64,000 nucleotides of DNA, taken from the NCBI RefSeq assembly GCF_900142825.1, contig NZ_FRCH01000003.1, positions 1-64,000 of the forward strand. The letters run 5' to 3'. The notes beneath the pieces are model-generated. The model saw only the letters and a program-made list of their open reading frames with translations. It searched no databases and was not told the DNA's origin. This stretch comes from Rhodanobacter sp. OK091 (GTDB lineage: Bacteria; Pseudomonadota; Gammaproteobacteria; Xanthomonadales; Rhodanobacteraceae). Made by a program: the position numbers and the translations under genes. Of this stretch, positions 1-6,952 are shown in pieces; the first letter of the stretch is position 1; every line of letters starts with the position of its first letter.

Positions 1-972
1 AGCACCGTGCAGACCAACGGCCTGACCAGCTGGAGCACCAGCGGCCGCGGCAACGGGACGTACGGCTACCACGTGCAAGCGTGCAATGTGGGGGGCTGTG
101 GACCGTGGAGTGCGGTGGGGAATACGACGGTATTACTGGTACCACCGGTACCGGCCAGCATCAGCGTACCGGCGAGCAGCAACGGTCCTATCGCCATCAG
201 TTGGGCCGCTAGCCCCACCGCCACGAGCTACGTCCTCTATCAGAGCATCAACGGAGGTGGTTGGACGCAGGCGTACAGCGGCCCGAATACCAGTATCCAG
301 GTTACGGCCACAGTATCGGGGAACTACATCTACTACGTGACTGCGGTCAACGGCAGCGGATGGAGTGGGCAATACACGCCCAGCAACACCGTGGCGGTCA
401 CGATCCCGCCGGCCAGCGCGCCGAGCCTGAGTGTGCCGGCCAGCAGCACCAACGGCAGTTACACGGTGAGCTGGGGTGGTGTCAGTGGTGCCACCAGTTA
501 CACCTTGCAGGAGCAGGTGAACGGCGGTGGTTGGAGCACGGTGCAGGCCAACGGCAATACGAGCTGGGGCACCAGTGGAAGAGGCAATGGCACGTACGGC
601 TATCACGTGCAGGCGTGCAATGCCGGGGGCTGCGGGCCATGGAGCGGTACCGGCAACGTCAGTGTATTGCTGATACCGGCCACGCCGACGGGCCTCGCGG
701 CGACGCTCTACGCCACCTATTACTCGGACACGCGCCCGCCGAAGACTGTCTACACGCTGACCGGGTCCTGGTCGGGCGTGGCCGGTGCCACGAGCTACAA
801 CTTCCAGAATTGCCAGCCAAGCAGCTCCTGCTCCACAACGAACACCGCAGCCACATCCATCCCCGAGTTCACCGTGCAAGGTGCGACCGTCTCGGTCGCC
901 GTACAGGCATGTAACGCGAATGGGTGCTCGGCATGGAGCGCGTCGGTGACCCCGACGACGGTGAACCAGTGA
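1..972 (+). CDS. Fibronectin type III repeat protein (5' partial)
   Basis: The reading frame is open from the first base and ends at TGA 970-972, so the start lies outside the window. The product is built of about 90-residue beta-sandwich-like modules rich in Gly, Ser, Thr and Trp. Motifs such as SVPASS, ATSYTLQEQ, NGTYGYHVQACN and GGCGPWS recur, and the modules at about 7-160 and 463-700 are near copies in DNA as well as protein. Fn3 modules of this kind are extracellular spacers or adhesion units, often in or next to Rhs/YD-repeat proteins. The secreted Rhs-core gene starts 11 bp downstream, so the two probably form one export unit. The family assignment is by sequence pattern; exact module boundaries are not certain. 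Confidence 0.8.
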   Translation, partial: STVQTNGLTSWSTSGRGNGTYGYHVQACNVGGCGPWSAVGNTTVLLVPPVPASISVPASSNGPIAISWAASPTATSYVLYQSINGGGWTQAYSGPNTSIQVTATVSGNYIYYVTAVNGSGWSGQYTPSNTVAVTIPPASAPSLSVPASSTNGSYTVSWGGVSGATSYTLQEQVNGGGWSTVQANGNTSWGTSGRGNGTYGYHVQACNAGGCGPWSGTGNVSVLLIPATPTGLAATLYATYYSDTRPPKTVYTLTGSWSGVAGATSYNFQNCQPSSSCSTTNTAATSIPEFTVQGATVSVAVQACNANGCSAWSASVTPTTVNQ

Positions 973-983
973 GGACGAGCCCT

Positions 984-1979
984 GTGAAAGCACACATCCT
1001 GAAGGTAGTCGCCACGGCCATGCTGTGGATGCTTTGCCACGTAGCACACGCCGGCACGCACCACTACTACTACACCGATCCGCAAGGCACCGTGCTGGCC
1101 AAGGCCGATGCCAGCGGCACCATCGTCGCCACCTACGACTACGCGCCGTACGGCACGGCGGTGGCGAGCATGAGCCCGGCGCCGAACGGGCCCGGATATA
1201 CCGGGCATGTGAACGATCCGGATACCGGGTTGGTGTATATGCAGGCGCGGTATTACGATCCGGCGGTGGGGCGGTTTTTGAGTGTGGATCCAGTTATGCC
1301 GACGGCGGGTAGCGGATTCAAATTTAATCGGTACAACTACGGTAATAATAATCCGATTGGAAATACGGACCCCACGGGAAAGGATGATTGTGGCTATCGT
1401 TGTATGGAGCGTCGCGCTCAATCGGATAGCTTTATTTTTGGGGGCTCTGGAGAAGATGGCGGAGGTTCTTCCAATTCCCAAAATGGAGAAATATCTAAAC
1501 CCGCACCACCACATGCGCCAGGCTGCGATGGTAGCGCTGAGTGTGATGAGGTCAAAGGGGCCGGTTATAAAATGATGCAAGACCAGGCGGAGGCAGAGAA
1601 AAAGGCCGCCATTTTTGGTGTCAAATTTATCGCGATTAACACCTTCACCGAAGGTCTAGGTAAGTTATTTGGTAGAGTCGTTGAATTCTTACCATTCAAG
1701 GGTATAAGTTCGGAAGCTAAAGCAATAGCATCCGGTCACGCTTTTTCAAAGCATGGCGGAGAGTTTGCGGATATTGGGATAAATACAGAGGAGCAGTTTG
1801 CAAGGCATATAGAAAGGGTGATGACGAATCCAACAGCGACTAGAGATTTGGAAAGAGGTAGAGTTGCCTATTGGGACGCACAAAGCGGGACGGTAGTAAT
1901 CCATGATCCAAATTCACTGGATGGTGGTACTGCTTTTATTCCAACTCGTGGGTTGGATTATTTTAACGGTCTTAAATAG
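984..1979 (+). CDS. Secreted compact RHS-core protein with C-terminal toxin-like domain
   Basis: The GTG at 984 is chosen because it gives a clean signal peptide (about 23 residues ending HVAHA), unlike upstream in-frame starts inside the Fn3 gene. Residues about 25-135 form an RHS repeat-associated core: a YTDPQG strand, TYDYAPYG, YTGHVNDPDTGLVYMQARYY, GRFLSVDP, and a terminal NPIGNTDPTG. This core normally ends the large cage of Rhs toxins, but here there are no preceding YD repeats. After the core the sequence turns clearly AT-rich. The last about 90 residues carry GHAFSKHGGEF, a conserved GRVAYWD and GTVVIHDP, resembling exchangeable nuclease-type polymorphic-toxin tails. The toxin activity is inferred. 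A small gene that could encode immunity follows 10 bp later. Confidence 0.75.
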   Translation: MKAHILKVVATAMLWMLCHVAHAGTHHYYYTDPQGTVLAKADASGTIVATYDYAPYGTAVASMSPAPNGPGYTGHVNDPDTGLVYMQARYYDPAVGRFLSVDPVMPTAGSGFKFNRYNYGNNNPIGNTDPTGKDDCGYRCMERRAQSDSFIFGGSGEDGGGSSNSQNGEISKPAPPHAPGCDGSAECDEVKGAGYKMMQDQAEAEKKAAIFGVKFIAINTFTEGLGKLFGRVVEFLPFKGISSEAKAIASGHAFSKHGGEFADIGINTEEQFARHIERVMTNPTATRDLERGRVAYWDAQSGTVVIHDPNSLDGGTAFIPTRGLDYFNGLK

Positions 1980-1989
1980 TAGAAATATA

Positions 1990-2166
1990 ATGACGAATAT
2001 AGAGATCAAGTTGTCACGAGACGAACTTGTTACGATATGTAACGCACTTAATGAGGTGTTGGAGTGTATAGACGATTGGGAGTTTGAGACCCGTTTAGGT
2101 CGCACAAAAATAGAGGTCGATGAATGTCGTCAAATGCTTTCAGCTAAGTTAGATCAGATGGGTTGA
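1990..2166 (+). CDS. Small acidic protein, candidate immunity protein to the Rhs tail
   Basis: This is a 58-residue product with no signal peptide, rich in Glu/Asp and predicted helical (motifs SRDELVTICNALNEVLE and KIEVDECRQML). It starts at ATG 1990, 10 bp after the Rhs stop, and shares the AT-rich composition of the toxin-like tail. Small acidic cytoplasmic proteins immediately 3' of Rhs or CdiA tails are usually cognate immunity proteins, so this role is inferred from position, size and composition. No family was recognised. An upstream in-frame ATG at 1903 overlaps the Rhs gene and gives a hydrophobic leader, so it was rejected. Confidence 0.6.
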   Translation: MTNIEIKLSRDELVTICNALNEVLECIDDWEFETRLGRTKIEVDECRQMLSAKLDQMG

Positions 2167-2281
2167 AAGCTTGTGGAACGGGGTCAGGTTCATTTGCCGG
2201 CGAATTTTGATGGCGCGCGAGCAGGGCGGTGGGCAGAGCGGGTGCCGGCAAAGCGATGGGTCTTGGCCTCGACCATGGCTG

Positions 2282-3130
2282 CCGATAAGGGGACGGAGGG
2301 AATTAAGCTGAGGGAATAAGCACGGTCTTATTCATCGGATCGTGGCGGTCGACCTCGTGGACGAACCAAGGCGGGCCGGCCAAGGGCTCTTTCGACCATT
2401 GCCTGGAATTTGGCATCGCCGAGTGCGCGTTCCTGCTGCAGATGTCGCCGGATCTGGTGCAGATCGTCGTCGCTGACGCCCTGGCGGAGCCATGTGCGAT
2501 AGGCCTCCGCGCGGACATGCGGATCCACGTCCAGTCCCAGATAGACCGGGTGGGGCGTCACCAGATCGTCTGGTCGTTGATTCAAGTTGGCATGGACGCT
2601 TGACCAACGATGTTGCTCGGGCCGCTCGACCATTGCTGCGCGCACAGAATTGAGTTCGATGTAACGGTAGACGGTCAGCAGGTAGCGTTCGCTGTCGATG
2701 AGGCATGATTTGAAGCGGCCCTGCCATAGCGTGCCGGAACGGCGATGTCGGTGATCGAACGCCTGGACGTAGCATTGACCGACGTTACGCATGGCGCGAG
2801 ATAGCGCATCGCGCTCTGGCGAGGTCAGGAGGAGGTGGACATGGTTGCCCATGTGTACGTAGGCGTGAACCTTGATGCCATGCTCGTGCACCGCATCGCG
2901 CAGCAGTTCGTAGTAATGCCGGCGATCTTCTTCATCCACAAAGATGGCACAGCGGTTCACTCCGCGTTGGGTGATGTGGAGGGGTGTGCCCAAGAGTTCC
3001 AGACGGGTTTGGCGAGGCATGACGGCAGCATTGCACGCACTTATGTGTCAATCCGCAGGTGCGACGATCGGTGCGATGTAGGGCTTCAGCAGGTTTTGAC
3101 GTGACTTAATTCCATCCGTCCGCTTATCGG
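2282..3130. mobile_element. RAYT element with 26-bp inverted ends
   Basis: The segment 2282-2307 (beginning ccgataaggggacgga) matches the reverse complement of 3105-3130 at 24 of 26 positions. These arms bracket the single transposase gene at 2328-3020. RAYT transposases act on REP-type palindromes, and related palindromes recur at 3853-3880, 4477-4503 and 5621-5636. The arrangement looks like a discrete 849-bp unit. Whether it moves as a unit is inference, because RAYT genes are usually regarded as domesticated, single-copy residents. Confidence 0.65.
2328..3020 (-). CDS. rayT: REP-associated tyrosine transposase (Y1_Tnp)
   Basis: A 230-residue single-strand DNA transposase of the IS200/IS605-like Y1 family. 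The metal-binding HUH motif is HVH at residues 60-62 (in MGNHVHLLL). The catalytic tyrosine is in LTVYRYIELN near residues 118-120, followed by the family's NSVRAAM. The start at 3020 gives the usual N-terminus (MPRQTRLELLGTPLHITQRG). Length and motif order match full-length RAYTs, so it appears intact. The C-terminal tail RPALVRPRGRPPR is basic. It sits between inverted copies of the local REP-like motif. Confidence 0.9.
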   Translation of the reverse strand: MPRQTRLELLGTPLHITQRGVNRCAIFVDEEDRRHYYELLRDAVHEHGIKVHAYVHMGNHVHLLLTSPERDALSRAMRNVGQCYVQAFDHRHRRSGTLWQGRFKSCLIDSERYLLTVYRYIELNSVRAAMVERPEQHRWSSVHANLNQRPDDLVTPHPVYLGLDVDPHVRAEAYRTWLRQGVSDDDLHQIRRHLQQERALGDAKFQAMVERALGRPALVRPRGRPPRSDE

Positions 3131-3248
3131 ACTCAGACGGCTCAATGCGCTACTTCGATTCTTCAACTATGTGCATTGGGCTGCGTGAAAATAATCAATT
3201 CCTGATTAACGGCCTTGAGGCCAGAAAAAGTGCAGAGGGTAAATTACT

Positions 3249-3713
3249 ATGCGAAAGATGCTTTCCATAATATTGCTCTTTTTGTTATGCCCATATGTAA
3301 GCGCTCATGGGTGTGAAAGGCGAACTATCTCAATTTCCGTTCGAGGTTCGTCAATTATATTCATCGGCACAGATGAGCGTATGCCGAAAGATGGGTGTTT
3401 TCGTTTTTCAATAGATGATAAGAGCTCGCATAATCCCGTTAATTTGATTGAAGCTGAGGATCAAATAATCGCTACCATGCCGCACTGGATATACCTAGAG
3501 ATTAAGGAAAGTAAAGGTGATCATGAGTGTATGGTGCAGGTTAACAAGTTGGACTATTTTGGAGCATTGATAGATTTTTATGTTGAAAAATGGGGAAATT
3601 CTGGGATGGATATATCCAAGTTAGGACATTTGAAGGACGGTGCAGGTGAATCGTTTCAAAATCAATTACAGGAGCTAGTTTGCAAAAGAGTAAAGCAGGC
3701 ACTTGATACTTAA
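3249..3713 (+). CDS. Hypothetical exported protein, AT-rich
   Basis: A 154-residue product with a clear signal peptide (MRKMLSIILLFLLCPYVSA, then HGC). The mature part has cysteines at CERR, DGCF, ECMV and VCKR, which could form two disulfides. No family was recognised. Codon use is AT-rich like the Rhs tail and unlike the housekeeping genes to the right. Together with the Fn3 relic just downstream this suggests a stranded cargo or periplasmic immunity gene left by past recombination at the Rhs locus; this is inference. The start at 3249 follows agagggtaaatt, a usable ribosome site. Confidence 0.6.
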   Translation: MRKMLSIILLFLLCPYVSAHGCERRTISISVRGSSIIFIGTDERMPKDGCFRFSIDDKSSHNPVNLIEAEDQIIATMPHWIYLEIKESKGDHECMVQVNKLDYFGALIDFYVEKWGNSGMDISKLGHLKDGAGESFQNQLQELVCKRVKQALDT

Positions 3714-3789
3714 GGTAGTTCTGATCTATTTCCTGCCTCATGCAAAACAAAGTGGAACAGAAACAAAGGGGTCAGAGACATTATTCGAT

Positions 3790-3849
3790 ACGGTGAGCTT
3801 GGGTGGTGTCAGTGGTGCAAGAAGCTACACCCTGCAGGAGCACCGTTAA
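3790..3849 (+). pseudogene. Relic of a fibronectin-III module
   Basis: Positions 3790-3843 align without gaps to 463-516 of the Fn3 gene, with only a few substitutions. In frame they read TVSLGGVSGARSYTLQEHR then stop, against TVSWGGVSGATSYTLQEQ in the intact gene. There is no start or continuation, so this is a broken fragment. It ends directly before a REP-like hairpin. It shows that Fn3/Rhs coding DNA was once present or copied here. Confidence 0.85.
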
Positions 3850-3852
3850 GGC

Positions 3853-3880
3853 CCCGATAAGGGGACGGACCCTTATCGGG
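3853..3880. repeat. REP-like perfect hairpin
   Basis: An 11-bp perfect stem (cccgataaggg / cccttatcggg) encloses the 6-nt loop gacgga. It shares the ccgataagggGacgga core of the RAYT element ends. Confidence 0.8.
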
Positions 3881-3935
3881 CGAATAAAAGTATGGTTGAT
3901 CATGGTATTTATAAGCAGCTATGAGGAGTAATAAA

Positions 3936-4424
3936 GTGAAAAGAGTATTTTTCATTATATTTGTAACGCTTTTGCTCTTGATGGGAATCTGCTCAGGGCA
4001 AGGAGTTGGTTCGTCGGCCATTAAGCTGACCTTAGTGCGATCTGGAGGCGATCTCGCTATCAAAATTGACAACATCTCCGACAGTTACGTGAGAATTAAC
4101 AAGACACTTTCAATGGATCCACTTATTGGCGTTATTCACTTTGTGATCAAGGAGAAAGGTCGTGAGAAGGAGCTTCAGAGCACAATTAATGCTGAGCCGC
4201 TTAACGAAGATTCGTATCTGGATCTGCACCCAAGTAGTTTCTACGGTGGACACTTCGACCTGAAACTTGTCGAGCAGATGTATGGAGTGGTCAGTCCTTG
4301 CTACAGCCTACAAGTTTACTACTTGGATCAGAATGCGAAGGAATTCCGGGCTTTTGATCAGAAGGTCTCTTCGCTTCCAATGAAGATTTGCGCTCGGAAA
4401 ATTCAAAAAAGCGGATCGAATTAG
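3936..4424 (+). CDS. Hypothetical exported protein, AT-rich
   Basis: A 162-residue product. GTG 3936 is chosen over ATG 3921 because gaggag at 3924-3929 lies six bases before it. The N-terminus is a signal peptide (MKRVFFIIFVTLLLLMG). The mature part has alternating beta-like stretches (KLTLVRSGGDLAIKIDN, VIHFVIKEKG) and no recognised family. AT-rich composition matches the preceding orphan and the Rhs tail. The position after the Fn3 relic is consistent with a displaced cargo or immunity gene, but no function is shown by the sequence. Confidence 0.6.
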   Translation: MKRVFFIIFVTLLLLMGICSGQGVGSSAIKLTLVRSGGDLAIKIDNISDSYVRINKTLSMDPLIGVIHFVIKEKGREKELQSTINAEPLNEDSYLDLHPSSFYGGHFDLKLVEQMYGVVSPCYSLQVYYLDQNAKEFRAFDQKVSSLPMKICARKIQKSGSN

Positions 4425-4476
4425 GAAAGTAAACGCGAAAACAGGGTGGGGCTGGAGAACGGTTCCAGGTTCACTT

Positions 4477-4503
4477 CCGGATAACGGGCCGGAGGTAATT
4501 AAG
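4477..4503. repeat. Degenerate copy of the RAYT-end motif
   Basis: The sequence ccggataacgggccggaggt followed by aattaag resembles the element ends at 2282-2307 and 3105-3130 with several substitutions. It is preceded at 4457-4475 by gaacggttccaggttcac, a counterpart of the segment near 2175-2195. Confidence 0.5.
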
Positions 4504-4573
4504 TAGCGTGCCAAGTCGCTAGAATTGTTCCTGACTCTATTCTTTAATTCTTTGCATTCTTTGCGCGCGGCGG

Positions 4574-4762
4574 TTGACACCGCCCACGCGCGATAGCAGA
4601 CTCGCTCGCAAGGAGCCTCGAAACTCCTCTTACAGCGGTACCCACCTCCGTCAAACCGGTGGGTTTTTTGTGCCTGCATCTGTAGGTGCAACCGACGCGA
4701 AGCCTGCGTCGGGAGGGCGGCTAATACAACACCCGCAAGGGGAATACGCCCGCCGGCTGTAA
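4574..4762 (+). other. Possible small ORF inside the structured leader
   Basis: A TTG-started frame of 62 codons (motifs RQTGGFFVPA and SGGRLIQHPQGEYARRL) covers most of the leader RNA helices. The ggtgggttttttgtgcc part and its GGFFVP reading recall the segments found upstream of Ash/Icd-like genes in phages and satellites; this comparison is from memory. No ribosome binding site is evident, so translation is doubtful and the coding appearance may be incidental to conserved RNA structure. Confidence 0.3.
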
Positions 4763-4811
4763 GCGGTTTCGAGCCTCCCGACACCCCGTCCGTCGTCATG
4801 CCGTGGACGGG
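4613..4811 (+). ncRNA. Structured leader RNA upstream of the XAC0095-like gene
   Basis: Several perfect helices can be drawn. A long-range closing stem pairs 4617-4624 (ctcgaaac) with 4766-4773, and 4629-4636 (cttacagc) with 4756-4763. Inside it are a hairpin 4640-4646/4658-4664 followed by a T-run, and a 7-bp hairpin 4692-4698/4706-4712. A further 7-bp hairpin, 4785-4791/4805-4811, sits about 17 bp before the aggagg ribosome site of the next gene. This many nested perfect stems in 200 bp is strong evidence of a folded cis-acting RNA. Ligand or function is unknown. Confidence 0.65.
4640..4669 (+). terminator. Attenuator-like intrinsic terminator in the leader
   Basis: A 7-bp stem (acccacc / ggtgggt) is followed directly by a run of six T at 4664-4669. 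It lies inside the closing helix of the leader RNA and about 170 bp before the downstream start codon, so it could control readthrough. Confidence 0.6.
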
Positions 4812-4838
4812 CACTTCTATGGAACTTAGGAGGCGACC

Positions 4839-5516
4839 ATGTCGACGTTAGATTCGGATGATCTGGAAACGATGGGCTATTTCCTGCCGGAAGACAGCCA
4901 GCTGCGGCTAAAGAAGCTGCGCGAGTATGTGGAGTTCCTGGCCAACCTCGCGCAACCGCGCACGTCGGTCGAGGAAAAGGAGTGCTATGCGGAGATTCGC
5001 CCGGGCGAAGTGGCGGTCTGCCTGGAACTGCTGGAGGAGCAGATCGCTCAGGTGCTGAACGAACTCTCCTGGCCGGCCGAGCGTGGCGAAAGGGTGGCAG
5101 CATGCGAGGCCGATGCGCACGCGAACGCGAAGGATGACACCGAAGCCGCGGAACCGGATGTCGCCGAGCCGGTCATGGATGAGGCCGGCAATCGCTGCCT
5201 CTATGGCGTCACCCTGAATCAGCTCGACGACATCAACCGGCTGCTCGACAGCCTCCGGGCCCATGGCCATGTGGTGACCTGCAGCGATCACGCCGAGTTA
5301 TCCGATGTCACGCTGTCGATCATGGGCGATGCCATCGTTCGCGATGCGCAGAAGCTGCGCGATATCATCGACGACGTGAATGCGCAGAAGCTGGAGCCGG
5401 CGCGCGGCACGCGAACCGGCGTGCGCGAGGAGCGCGCCACCTACCGCGCACTACCCGCGCGTTTGCCCATGGCCGGCACATCGCACCTCGTGCGGCAGCT
5501 TCCGACCTACCAGTAG
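4839..5516 (+). CDS. XAC0095-like protein
   Basis: A 225-residue product. The N-terminus reads MGYFLPEDSQLRLKKLREYVEFLANLAQPRT, the signature of the small XAC0095-like family of xanthomonads, whose function is unknown. A low-complexity Ala/Glu/Asp linker lies around residues 85-120. A second unit resembling the first in helical character follows (LNQLDDINRLLDSLRAHGHVV), and the tail is basic. The start at 4839 follows aggagg at 4829-4834. The gene is preceded by a structured leader RNA and followed by a strong terminator, so it is probably monocistronic and controlled at RNA level. Confidence 0.65.
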   Translation: MSTLDSDDLETMGYFLPEDSQLRLKKLREYVEFLANLAQPRTSVEEKECYAEIRPGEVAVCLELLEEQIAQVLNELSWPAERGERVAACEADAHANAKDDTEAAEPDVAEPVMDEAGNRCLYGVTLNQLDDINRLLDSLRAHGHVVTCSDHAELSDVTLSIMGDAIVRDAQKLRDIIDDVNAQKLEPARGTRTGVREERATYRALPARLPMAGTSHLVRQLPTYQ

Positions 5517-5526
5517 CGAGAGACGG

Positions 5527-5583
5527 GGGCAGGGCGCGCTTTCCTGCGGCAAACGTCGCAGAAAGCCGGCTCTGCCCTTTTTT
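5527..5583 (+). terminator. Intrinsic terminator after the XAC0095-like gene
   Basis: The outer stem gggcag 5527-5532 / ctgccc 5572-5577 encloses an inner gctttcctgcg / cgcagaaagc stem and is followed by six T (5578-5583). Confidence 0.85.
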
Positions 5584-5620
5584 ACCGGCCGAAATACCTC
5601 AGCCAGCCGCCACCTTCACC

Positions 5621-5636
5621 CCCGATAAGGGGCGTC
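5621..5636. repeat. Short REP-like motif copy
   Basis: The sequence cccgataaggggcgtc repeats the core of the RAYT element ends and of the 3853-3880 hairpin. Confidence 0.5.
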
Positions 5637-5640
5637 ATTT

Positions 5641-6030
5641 GCCGCCCTGGTCAATAGGCACACAAAAACCAGGCTCCGATTCGCGTCGGAGAGAATGATG
5701 TCCCGTCTTGCCATTGACCATCTGCCGTTGCGTTTCATGCGGCGCCAAGATTGCGCCAGTCACCGTTCTGGTTAGGGCCGCGGTAGCGGCCCTTGCTTCT
5801 GCCCAAACACTCATCGGTCATCGCGGAGCCCGTCCAGGTGCGCGTCGTGCGTGGCACAGAGTCTCGAGCTTGAAGCCCTCCTTGAGGGCTCGGTCTGCGT
5901 ACGGTTCCGCTGTCACACGGGTGCTGATGATCTCGACCTTTCAGAGTGGCTGCTTCGAAGCCAAACCTGTTTCCGGCCCGCGACCATCAATATGATCAGA
6001 CAAAGGCGCACGTCGGATCGAACGGTTTAT
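5641..6030. other. Gene-poor stretch with several hairpins
   Basis: No supported protein gene was found. It holds an 8-bp stem around 5774-5793 (agggccgc / gcggccct), a 7-bp stem around 5877-5893 (agccctc / gagggct) and a minus-strand terminator near 5664-5691. A 40-codon open frame on the minus strand (5818-5940, KVEIISTRVTAEPYADRALK) has no clear start. A minus-strand small RNA or a decayed small gene is possible. Confidence 0.4.
5664..5691 (-). terminator. Minus-strand intrinsic terminator
   Basis: Read on the minus strand, the stem ctccga / tcggag (5674-5679 with 5686-5691) has a 6-nt loop. It is followed by ctggttttt, with the T-run at 5664-5668. It would end a transcript coming from about 5700-6000, possibly including readthrough from piuC. 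Confidence 0.55.
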
Positions 6031-6705
6031 TTATACATCCGCCCACATGCGCAGCAGGTTCGCATGCGATTTGCTGACGGCGTCGAAGGTGGCGCTCTTG
6101 CCTTCGCGGCTGAAGATCTGCCGCTTGGCGTTGTCCAGGTCCCACAGCAGTTCGCGTTTGCCGGCATCGCGTACCTGGCTCTGCACCCAGATGACGGCGG
6201 CATAGCGTGCGCCCCGGGTGACCGGGCTGACGTGATGCAGGGAGTTGGCCGGGTAGGCGATGGCGGATCCCGCATCCAGCTTGAACCCGCAGTCCATGCC
6301 ATTGGCATCCACGACCAGGTCGCCGCCGTCATAGGTTTTCGGGTCGGACAGGAACACGGTGATCGCGATATCGCTGCGCACCGCGTTGCCAATGCCGCCC
6401 ATCACGGGAGCGTCGACATGCGGGCCGTAGGTCATGCCGACGTCATAACGGTTGAACAGTGCCTGCGTCGTTGCGGAGGGCAACGTCGCCATCTGCAGCA
6501 TGGCGCTGCGCAGAAAGGCCGTGCGCACGATTTCCTGCAACTTGGCGTAGCTTTCGGTGCTGATGTCGACCTGCAGGTTCTTCTTGACCTCGCGTGCCGA
6601 CCAGCCGGCCGTGGTGGCGCCATCGATGAACGGGGCGCCGCGGAGTTCGCTGTGTATCGCGCTGAGTTCCTCGGCGGTCAATACGTTGGGAGCACAGATG
6701 ATCAC
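6031..6705 (-). CDS. piuC: PKHD-type Fe(II)/2-oxoglutarate hydroxylase
   Basis: A 224-residue protein of the PiuC/YbiX family. Its iron-binding set is H96 and D98 in GPHVDAP, H158 in NSLHHVS, and the oxoglutarate-binding Arg in TRGARYAAVIW (about residue 167). These positions match the family almost exactly, as does the length. Homologues usually sit near TonB-dependent siderophore receptors and are iron-regulated, but here no receptor is adjacent. The substrate is unknown. The N-terminus MIICAPNVLTAEEL supports the start at 6705. Confidence 0.9.
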   Translation of the reverse strand: MIICAPNVLTAEELSAIHSELRGAPFIDGATTAGWSAREVKKNLQVDISTESYAKLQEIVRTAFLRSAMLQMATLPSATTQALFNRYDVGMTYGPHVDAPVMGGIGNAVRSDIAITVFLSDPKTYDGGDLVVDANGMDCGFKLDAGSAIAYPANSLHHVSPVTRGARYAAVIWVQSQVRDAGKRELLWDLDNAKRQIFSREGKSATFDAVSKSHANLLRMWADV

Positions 6706-6952
6706 GATGATTCCGCCTGGCAGTTCAGTCGTTGGATGAGGAAACCGGTGCGCGGCAAAACCATGGCGATAAGCCGTTCCGGGCGCTCGAATCGTGGAAA
6801 TCTACCATTGAACGGAGGCCTGGATCACGTTTGTGCGGACGCGAGGAGGAGCAGCACACTCTTGCGTCCGATGCGCCCGAGGAACGTTCAGCCGTCTGTG
6901 CGAGAATGCTTCGTTGGCGGGCCGCAGCCTGCGCGCGAATCGGAAGAGGTTG

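Noticed and set aside
1..1979. CRISPR-like repeat array from the repeated Fn3 DNA
   Set aside because: The repeats are coding, in frame and differ mostly at third positions; no regular spacers.
4839..5516. Tandem duplication within the XAC0095-like protein
   Set aside because: The second half is similarly helical, but residue identity to the first half is too low to call a repeat.
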